Shown in pieces: positions 1-4,104 of a stretch of DNA of 6,319 bases. Location: positions 600-6,918 of the forward strand of contig DMFR01000178.1 of the NCBI GenBank assembly GCA_003450125.1, written 5' to 3'. Source of the stretch: Prolixibacteraceae bacterium (GTDB lineage: Bacteria; Bacteroidota; Bacteroidia; Bacteroidales; Prolixibacteraceae). The position numbers were made by a program, and so were the translations under genes. Every line of letters begins with the position of its first letter. The first letter of the stretch is position 1. The notes under the pieces are model-generated. The model had not been told where the DNA came from. It worked only from the letters and a program-made list of their open reading frames with translations, and did no database searches.

Positions 1-38
1 GTTTAAAGTTGCGTTCCGATCGGCACGCAACTTTGAAC
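1..38. repeat. Hairpin downstream of the oxidoreductase gene
   Basis: Bases 1-14 (GTTTAAAGTTGCGT) pair with 25-38 (ACGCAACTTTGAAC) through 14 positions, one of them a T-G wobble, around a 10-base loop that contains the palindrome CCGATCGG. Read on the minus strand, it begins about 20 bases past the oxidoreductase stop codon, where a terminator is expected. Whether a T-tract follows cannot be judged because the window ends at base 1. It may be an intrinsic terminator or simply an inverted copy of part of the neighbouring ACTTTGA array. Confidence 0.6.
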
Positions 39-60
39 TTTAAACTTTGAACTTTGAACT
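30..60. repeat. Heptamer tandem repeat (ACTTTGA)
   Basis: Four copies of a 7-base unit run head to tail: ACTTTGA, ACTTTAA, ACTTTGA, ACTTTGA, followed by a partial ACT. Only one base varies. The array overlaps the last bases of the oxidoreductase stop codon (59-61 on the minus strand), so it lies exactly at the 3' end of that gene. Its first copy also forms part of the hairpin arm at 25-38. Confidence 0.85.
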
Positions 61-1216
61 ATTTAAAGGGCACCCACTTCACGTCATCGTTGTAGCCTGC
101 TTCCACGACTGCATCGATAAACTGCATTCCACGGATACCATCTTCAACACCCGGATAGTCGAGCCATTCAGGTTGAGGTTGTTCTCCATTCATTTTGGCA
201 CGAAGGGTAAACGAGAAATTACGGTAAATATTGGCAAAGGCTTCAAGATAACCTTCCGGATGCCCTCCCGGGGTGCGTGTATTGGCAGCAGCAGCAGCTC
301 CCATGGAAGTGCCTACGCGTAGTATTTCAGTAGGCTTGCTCGCCCATTTAGCAATCAGGGTGTTGGGTTCGTGTTGCGCCCATTCCAGTCCACCTTTGTC
401 ACCGTAAACACGGATCTTTATGGCATTTTCTTCTCCGGCAGCAATCTGGGTGGCAACCAGAACCCCTTTGGCTCCATTGTCGAAACGCAGCAGTACTGCA
501 CCATCATCGTCCAGTAATCGTCCGGGAACGAAAATATTCAGCTCTGCACACAATGAAGTAGTTCTTAAACCTGTGATGTATTCTGCAAGGTGATGGGCAT
601 GGGTACCAATGTCACCCATAGCGCCTGCTTTTCCTGAACGTTTGGGATCCGTCCTCCATGAAGCCTGTGCATTTCCTGTATCTTCCAGCTTGGAAGATAA
701 CCATCCCTGGGGATACTCTACAAATATCTTACGGATCTTGCCCAACTGGCCTTCTGCTACCATCTGGCGGGCATGCTTTACAGCCGGATATCCTGAATAC
801 GTATGGGTAAGTGCAAGCAGCAAACCTGTTTCCTGTAGCTTAGCCTGAAGTTGAAGAGCCTCTTCCAAAGTAAAGGTGATAGGTTTGTCGATCACCACAT
901 TGAACCCATTCTCAAGGGCCATCATGGCAGGGCCAAAATGAGCGAAGTTGGGAGTTACTATGGTCACAAAGTCCATACGCTCACCCTCAGGCAACTTGAC
1001 CTCGTTTTTAAACATTTCCTCATAGGTCTTGTACACCCTGTTTTCAGGAAGGTAATACGATTTCCCGGAGGACATTGAGACCTCAGGATTGATACTGAAA
1101 CAGCCGCAGACCAGTTCGATCTGTCCGTCCATAAAGGCTGCAAGGCGGTGAATAGCCCCGATGAATGCATCACTGCCTCCACCAACCATTCCCATTCGTA
1201 ATTTTCGGTTCAACAT
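59..1216 (-). CDS. Gfo/Idh/MocA family oxidoreductase
   Basis: Predicted cytoplasmic NAD(P)-dependent dehydrogenase of 385 residues, a usual length for this family, whose members oxidise or reduce sugars, inositols and related polyols. The N-terminal Rossmann fold opens with a glycine-rich GMVGGGSDAFIG loop (residues 9-20). The family's EKP-type motif appears as VIDKP (108-112), with Lys111 the expected catalytic or cofactor-contacting lysine; a DKP version is common in some subfamilies. The C-terminal alpha/beta domain carries GDIGTHAHH (201-209), giving the Asp202-x3-His206 pair expected in the active site. HPEGYLEAFANIYRNF near residues 319-334 is another family-like segment. The substrate cannot be assigned. 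The ATG at 1216 is the first available start and places the nucleotide loop at the normal distance from the N-terminus; no clear Shine-Dalgarno precedes it. There is no gene partner in the window and no sign of truncation. The family call is secure; any specific enzyme name would be a guess. Confidence 0.95.
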   Translation of the reverse strand: MLNRKLRMGMVGGGSDAFIGAIHRLAAFMDGQIELVCGCFSINPEVSMSSGKSYYLPENRVYKTYEEMFKNEVKLPEGERMDFVTIVTPNFAHFGPAMMALENGFNVVIDKPITFTLEEALQLQAKLQETGLLLALTHTYSGYPAVKHARQMVAEGQLGKIRKIFVEYPQGWLSSKLEDTGNAQASWRTDPKRSGKAGAMGDIGTHAHHLAEYITGLRTTSLCAELNIFVPGRLLDDDGAVLLRFDNGAKGVLVATQIAAGEENAIKIRVYGDKGGLEWAQHEPNTLIAKWASKPTEILRVGTSMGAAAAANTRTPGGHPEGYLEAFANIYRNFSFTLRAKMNGEQPQPEWLDYPGVEDGIRGMQFIDAVVEAGYNDDVKWVPFK

Positions 1217-1544
1217 ATTGGTTTATTTTAATTGGTTTATAATTTTAGTCCCTCGTAATTTCAGGTCGATAAAATTATAAAACTTTTCGGGAAGAAGTAC
1301 CTTTTTATTTGACTAAAAACATCCTACAATTCTTCGCCTGCTAGCTCTTGTACTCCTTCAAATGAAGATTTTTCTATCAAAAAGGCGCAGAGCTAAGAAG
1401 TTCAATGGCAAAAAAGGAGAATTTGCCTTTATTAAAGCTTACAAGAAAGTAGATCCATTTTAGTGTATCCTGTTCTTTGCTACGGTCCTAACACCCACCA
1501 ATCACAATTTCTTTTAAGGAAGTTAAATAAACTTATGGAAACAG
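1217..1544. other. Intergenic region, no convincing gene
   Basis: This AT-rich spacer lies between the oxidoreductase start (minus strand) and the tRNA promoter (plus strand), so it should hold divergent promoters. Next to the oxidoreductase start the sequence is very AT-rich with a direct repeat of ATTGGTTTA; no clean TAnnTTTG box was found for that gene. An open frame at 1362-1463 would encode a 33-residue, very basic peptide, but it has no ribosome-binding sequence or recognisable relatives, so it is not called as a gene. Confidence 0.5.
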
Positions 1545-1574
1545 TCTGTCCAACGATTAGTTTTCTTATTTTTG
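1545..1574 (+). promoter_or_regulatory. Putative Bacteroidota-type promoter for tRNA-Gly
   Basis: TATTTTTG at 1567-1574 matches the Bacteroidota -7 consensus TAnnTTTG exactly. TCTG at 1545-1548, 18 bases upstream, is one base away from the -33 TTTG element. Transcription would begin shortly after 1580, giving a 5' leader of roughly 20 bases before the mature tRNA. The -7 match and its position support the call; the -33 match is weak. Confidence 0.5.
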
Positions 1575-1601
1575 TCCCATCAAATCATTTGGAATCAACA
1601 A

Positions 1602-1673
1602 GCGGGAGTAGCTCAGTGGTAGAGCATCAGCTTCCCAAGCTGAGGGTCGAGGGTTCGAACCCCTTTTCCCGCT
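1602..1673 (+). tRNA. tRNA-Gly (anticodon CCC)
   Basis: A complete cloverleaf. The acceptor stem GCGGGAG (1602-1608) pairs with TTCCCGC (1666-1672), with one G-T wobble. The D stem is GCTC/GAGC (1611-1614, 1622-1625). The anticodon stem TCAGC/GCTGA encloses the loop TTCCCAA (1632-1638), so the anticodon at 1634-1636 is CCC, reading GGG glycine codons. The T arm is GAGGG/CCCTT around the TTCGAAC loop (1654-1660). The discriminator base is T1673, as expected for bacterial tRNA-Gly. The next bases are CAC, so the 3' CCA is not encoded and must be added after transcription. It appears to be a single-gene transcript, with its own promoter and terminator. Confidence 0.97.
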
Positions 1674-1678
1674 CACTC

Positions 1679-1723
1679 AAATCAGTTCGTTACATGAAAA
1701 TGTGATGAACTGATTTTCTTTTT
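1679..1723 (+). terminator. Intrinsic terminator of tRNA-Gly
   Basis: Bases 1679-1695 pair with 1700-1716 to give a 17-base-pair hairpin (outer part AAATCAGTTC/GAACTGATTT, two G-T wobbles in the middle) closed by a GAAA tetraloop at 1696-1699. It is followed by TTTTCTTTTT (1714-1723). It starts six bases after the mature tRNA end, a typical Rho-independent terminator position. A rather AT-rich stem is compensated by its length. Confidence 0.9.
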
Positions 1724-2037
1724 AAGGGAATTTTAAGAATGAAACAATAAGATCATATACTTCTGATTTTCCGAATCTTATTACTGATTTTTATTACGAT
1801 AAAGTAAGAATTGTGAAAAATATTTCCAATTAGAGGGTTACCTTTTCCCTGTTTCCGGAATAAATAGATATAAACTACAACTAAGTAATAATCTATCGCC
1901 ATGATGGCATAGATCAGATGAATCGACCATCCCGGATATCCGGGATTTTGGAATTCTCCGGTTGTCAACAGTTTAGGCCATCGGACAATTAAAAACAAGT
2001 TTGATCGTTTATTCTATAGTTTAAAAAGAGATGCATT
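1724..2037. other. AT-rich spacer between the tRNA terminator and the small membrane protein
   Basis: No convincing gene. A minus-strand frame at 1753-1998 has only a TTG start, low-complexity hydrophobic content and no recognised motif. Visible structure: a loose inverted repeat AATAAGAT/ATCTTATT (1746-1753 and 1775-1782) and an 18-base palindrome at 1929-1946. A weak promoter candidate for the downstream small gene is CAAGTTTG at 1996-2003 (one base off TAnnTTTG), with TTTA at 1972-1975 near the -33 position. Confidence 0.5.
1929..1946. promoter_or_regulatory. 18-base perfect palindrome, possible operator
   Basis: ATCCCGGATATCCGGGAT is identical to its own reverse complement. It is GC-rich within an AT-rich spacer and ends 91 bases before the start codon of the small membrane protein gene. 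That is compatible with a binding site for a dimeric regulator; as a hairpin it has almost no loop, and the four T bases after it are too few for a convincing terminator. The regulator is unknown. Confidence 0.4.
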
Positions 2038-2157
2038 ATGAAAGCAATTGTAAAGGAGTCTCAAAAACATGCGGAGAAGATGGTAAATTTGCTATTCATA
2101 TTTTTTTTATTAGCCGCAGTAATCGTATCATTATTAGTGTATTATTTCCACCAATAA
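2038..2157 (+). CDS. Small single-pass membrane protein (39 residues)
   Basis: Not a family I recognise. Residues 1-16 are polar and rich in lysine and glutamate (MKAIVKESQKHAEKMV), followed by one strongly hydrophobic stretch of about 20 residues (about 17-36, LLFIFFLLAAVIVSLLVYYF) and a short HQ tail. This is the layout of a one-helix inner-membrane protein with a cytoplasmic, positively charged N-terminus. The ATG at 2038 is preceded by an A/G-rich AAAAAGAG stretch at 2023-2030, usable as a weak ribosome-binding site. A strong intrinsic terminator lies 76 bases past the stop codon. The gene therefore seems to be a short independent unit between the tRNA locus and a convergent gene. An overlapping frame beginning at 2031 is longer but has random-looking composition and runs through the terminator. 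Being real rather than chance is likely but not proven. Confidence 0.6.
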   Translation: MKAIVKESQKHAEKMVNLLFIFFLLAAVIVSLLVYYFHQ

Positions 2158-2233
2158 ACATACTGTTATTAATTATTTTACCAACTCTTTGTTTTGAAAA
2201 TGCAAGTATGTCAATGAATGTTTTTTATTCCTC

Positions 2234-2268
2234 AAAAAACCGCTCCCCGAAAGAGAGCGGTTTTTTTT
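2234..2268. terminator. Bidirectional intrinsic terminator between convergent genes
   Basis: AAAAAACCGCTC (2234-2245) pairs perfectly with GAGCGGTTTTTT (2255-2266) around a nine-base loop, and the plus strand continues with two more T bases. The A-tract on the left arm provides the T-tract for the minus strand, so the same hairpin can end the small membrane protein transcript (plus) and the DUF6266-type transcript (minus), whose stop codon is about 80 bases away on the other side. Confidence 0.9.
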
Positions 2269-2349
2269 AATCCCTAATTTATTAGGCACCTTTTAGGGTA
2301 CATTCATTTAGCTTTTGTCCTTAAAGCTTCACGAACATAAGTTCGATGC

Positions 2350-2991
2350 CTATACCACAACCAGTCCTTTTACAAACTGGCTGTTGGAGATCACAGACCC
2401 GTTGGCATTCTGAAATGAAATGTAACATTGCACTTCATCCCCTGAGAAGGATGCAGGAACGGTGATCACCTGGCTTCCACCAGTGCGGGTGTTTCCACCT
2501 TCCAGCGTTACAACCCTTTTCTTGACAGGATTGTAAACCACCAACACGGACTTGTCATCTGCCATGGCATCGGCATCAGAGGAATTGTCCTCCCAGCTGT
2601 AATCAATCTCCCCTGCGGTGGTTGACACTGCAGTTGGATTTAAAGCTTGCGGAAGAGAACCCTGACTGACCAATACCTGGGTATAGTCAATCTCGTAAAC
2701 CGGGTAAGCACCCGTAATGGCATTGCTGAAGTTGTACGACATGGCTGCATTGAAAGCCGACATCCTCACCGCCTGGTTTTTAAAGCCAATCCTTAGAAAG
2801 GCCGTGAGCGGTTTCAAAAACTTGATCATTGTACCAAACCTTGCACGCTGATCCAGCTGTGCCGGTGAATTTGGATTTGAAACACTTGTTGCCAGTGAAC
2901 GCATGTACTCGATGCCTTTCCAGCTGCCCCCGATAACTGTTCCGACCTTGCCGGAGAATCCACCCAGGATTCCTTTTGAAATTGTTCCCAT
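2350..2991 (-). CDS. DUF6266 family protein
   Basis: A 213-residue protein whose N-terminus, with GILGGFSGKVGTVIGGSWKG at residues 7-26, followed by NSPAQLDQRARF (41-52) and AFNAAMSYNFSNAITGAYPV (79-98), matches what I know of DUF6266, a family of uncharacterised Bacteroidota proteins of about this length. The basic N-terminal third (many Lys/Arg, helical) is followed by a Ser/Thr/Val-rich beta-strand-like C-terminal half. There is no signal peptide and no membrane helix. The biochemical role is unknown. The ATG at 2991 gives the conserved family N-terminus, so the start is firm; the sequence before it is A-rich without Shine-Dalgarno. It stands alone, ends toward the bidirectional terminator at 2234-2268 and has a heptamer TAAATWG array immediately upstream of its start. 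The family call rests on remembered motifs, not on a search. Confidence 0.8.
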   Translation of the reverse strand: MGTISKGILGGFSGKVGTVIGGSWKGIEYMRSLATSVSNPNSPAQLDQRARFGTMIKFLKPLTAFLRIGFKNQAVRMSAFNAAMSYNFSNAITGAYPVYEIDYTQVLVSQGSLPQALNPTAVSTTAGEIDYSWEDNSSDADAMADDKSVLVVYNPVKKRVVTLEGGNTRTGGSQVITVPASFSGDEVQCYISFQNANGSVISNSQFVKGLVVV

Positions 2992-3004
2992 TGTTTTGAT
3001 TTTT

Positions 3005-3039
3005 TAAATTGTAAATAGTAAATAGTTAAATTGTAAATT
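3005..3039. repeat. Heptamer tandem repeat (TAAATWG) upstream of the DUF6266 gene
   Basis: Units TAAATTG, TAAATAG, TAAATAG, then one inserted T, TAAATTG and TAAATT follow one another, about five copies of seven bases. The array begins 14 bases upstream of the DUF6266 gene start codon, within its 5' leader or promoter. Copy-number change here would alter promoter or leader spacing. Confidence 0.8.
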
Positions 3040-3130
3040 CAAGGACTTTAGTTGAATTTTACTCGAGGAAATCCTTCCTGTCCCTTTTGTGAGAATAAAG
3101 ATCGGTAGGTTCCAATAGCTGGCCATGCAA

Positions 3131-3170
3131 TCGACTTTATTTGACCCTATTTGACCTTATTTGACCTTTT
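3131..3170. repeat. Decamer tandem repeat (TTGACCYTAT)
   Basis: Four consecutive 10-base units: TCGACTTTAT, TTGACCCTAT, TTGACCTTAT, TTGACCTTTT. The two middle copies differ at one base and the outer ones are more degenerate. The period is close to one helical turn. No coding frame or promoter match was found within it. Confidence 0.8.
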
Positions 3171-3180
3171 GGGTAAGTAT

Positions 3181-3204
3181 GAATTGCACGAATTACACGA
3201 ATTA
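3181..3204. repeat. Nonamer tandem repeat (GAATTRCAC)
   Basis: GAATTGCAC, GAATTACAC and a partial GAATTA follow directly. Related nonamers (ACGAATTAT, ACGAATTGA, GAATTACAC) occur again at 6168-6212 in the loop of the large inverted repeat, so this is a dispersed short repeat. Confidence 0.75.
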
Positions 3205-3333
3205 GGAGCCTTGAAAGCAGGATAGGAAGGTTATTAAATCGCCCATGTTTTTTAATAATGATTCCCATGGAATAGAGTTAATCCCCGGTTATGTGTCACC
3301 GCTAAAGCGTTTTTTTGTGGGTCGGTATGCTTC
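3205..3333. other. Intergenic stretch before the hairpin-repeat array
   Basis: No gene is visible. A small palindrome CGCTAAAGCG (3300-3309) followed by seven T bases resembles a terminator, but a four-pair stem with a two-base loop is too weak to call. It does resemble the CCGC-TAGC-GCGG hairpin at 3350-3361, so it may be a degenerate part of the adjacent repeat element. GTATG (3325-3329) can also pair with CATAC (3340-3344) inside the inverted partial copy. Confidence 0.4.
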
Positions 3334-3603
3334 TTCTACCATACTGTTTCCGCTAGCGCGGCTTTTAAGGTGCGTAGCATTGACAGTATGTTAGAACCAG
3401 TCAGATCCACCCGACTTTTCAAGTGCGTAGCACTGACAGTATGGTAGCAGTTAATGATTGGATAAGATGAAAGGTGCGTAGCACCGACAGTATGGTAGAA
3501 CCATTAGATCGCGCGGCTTTTCAAGTGCCTAGCACTGACAGTATGGTAGCAGTTAATGATTGAATAAGATAAAAGGTGCGTAGCACCGACAGTATGGTAG
3601 AAC
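3334..3603. repeat. Array of hairpin-bearing repeats (five direct copies plus one inverted partial copy)
   Basis: Five copies of a 30-31-base unit start at 3367, 3421, 3471, 3523 and 3573, a 50-54-base period. Each has a small stem-loop (for example GGTGC-GTA-GCACC) followed by GACAGTATGGTAG. An inverted partial copy, TTCTACCATACTGT, sits at 3334-3347 and can pair with 3383-3396 of the first direct copy (13 of 14 positions). Copies 2 and 3 (3412-3501) and copies 4 and 5 (3514-3603) form a larger duplication offset by 102 bases with four differences in 90. No open frame of useful length crosses the array. It looks like a structured non-coding dispersed repeat, REP/BIME-like in style. Function and mobility are unknown, and no transposase is in the window. 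Confidence 0.85.
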
Positions 3604-3699
3604 TAATGCGCACATGCAAATCCACCCCTCAAAGATACCTCGCACCGTAATATTTGTTGCAATCAATTCTTCGTGGATCGCTTTTCATTCTACCCACAA
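3604..3699. other. Intergenic stretch between repeat array and palindrome cluster
   Basis: No gene, tRNA or clear promoter was seen. TAATATTTG (3648-3656) resembles the TAnnTTTG box but has one extra base of spacing. Confidence 0.3.
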
Positions 3700-3749
3700 G
3701 TGCGAATTCGCACATTTGTACGTTTTTTTTGTGCGAAAACAAGTTTTCG
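3700..3749. promoter_or_regulatory. Cluster of GTGCGAA half-sites, possible operator region
   Basis: GTGCGAATTCGCAC (3700-3713) is a perfect 14-base palindrome made of two inverted GTGCGAA half-sites. A third, direct GTGCGAA lies at 3731-3737, 31 bases after the first, about three helical turns. The third site runs into another hairpin, CGAAAAC-AA-GTTTTCG (3734-3749). CACATTTG at 3711-3718 is one base from the -7 consensus TAnnTTTG and overlaps the palindrome, as an operator would, but no good -33 element was found. The nearest downstream gene, the beta-helix gene, starts over 350 bases away. Confidence 0.4.
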
Positions 3750-4104
3750 TTTTCACCTAAAAATTTGATCAAATAAATTATCCGCAAATACCACCATCAC
3801 AACACACTCTTTTAAAGACCATTAACAGTTTTAAAAAATAATATATTTTCTGTCTCCACCCCCTTGGTATCCCCTTTGCCTTTTACACCCCTGACATCAT
3901 GACAATTTATTTTTCACAGCCATCGCCTTCAAAAACTGATAGGATGTGAACCTTGAAAAATAAGAATTGGAATTGATGGAAGGTCTATCAGGTATTCATA
4001 ATGCTTACGGGTTTTGATCAATATTTTATTGAATAAACCATGTGGGGAGTGATGATGCGACGAGAGAGATTTATTCTGAAAAGTATTAATTTGAAACTGT
4101 TACA
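3750..4104. other. Upstream region of the beta-helix gene, no gene seen
   Basis: AT-rich with one pyrimidine-rich patch near 3854-3893. No frame, hairpin terminator or convincing promoter stands out. TTAATTTG (4086-4093) is one base off the -7 consensus but lies only 11 bases before the start codon, too close for a normal leader. Confidence 0.4.

Noticed and set aside
609..848. Plus-strand and alternative-frame open frames inside the oxidoreductase gene (also 47-322, 851-1078, 964-1185)
   Set aside because: They overlap a full-length, motif-supported oxidoreductase on the minus strand and carry no recognisable domain.
1602..1673. tRNA-Gly as an integration site of a mobile element
   Set aside because: No second copy of the tRNA 3' end and no integrase gene is present in the window.
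1463..1705. 80-residue plus-strand open frame across the tRNA
   Set aside because: It reads straight through tRNA-Gly and its terminator; its SSSVVEHQL...GSNPFSRS segment is the typical translation artefact of a tRNA gene.
1753..1998. 81-residue minus-strand hydrophobic open frame
   Set aside because: It has only a TTG start, low-complexity AT-driven composition, no recognisable motif and it overlaps the palindrome and likely promoter of the small plus-strand gene.
2031..2270. 79-residue plus-strand open frame over the small membrane protein gene
   Set aside because: It is in a different frame from the well-formed 39-residue protein, has random-looking composition and continues through the terminator hairpin.
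3300..3316. CGCTAAAGCG plus seven T bases as an intrinsic terminator
   Set aside because: The stem has only four pairs and a two-base loop, and no gene ends just upstream on the plus strand.
3492..3563. Short ATG-initiated frame across repeat copies 3-4
   Set aside because: About 23 codons only, created by the repeated GACAGTATGGTA motif, and it is not kept open in the other copies.
3367..3603. CRISPR array: 30-31-base repeats separated by about 20-23 bases
   Set aside because: The intervening sequences are not unique: those after copies 2 and 4 are nearly identical and those after copies 1 and 3 share their ends. The repeats vary between copies and no cas gene is present.
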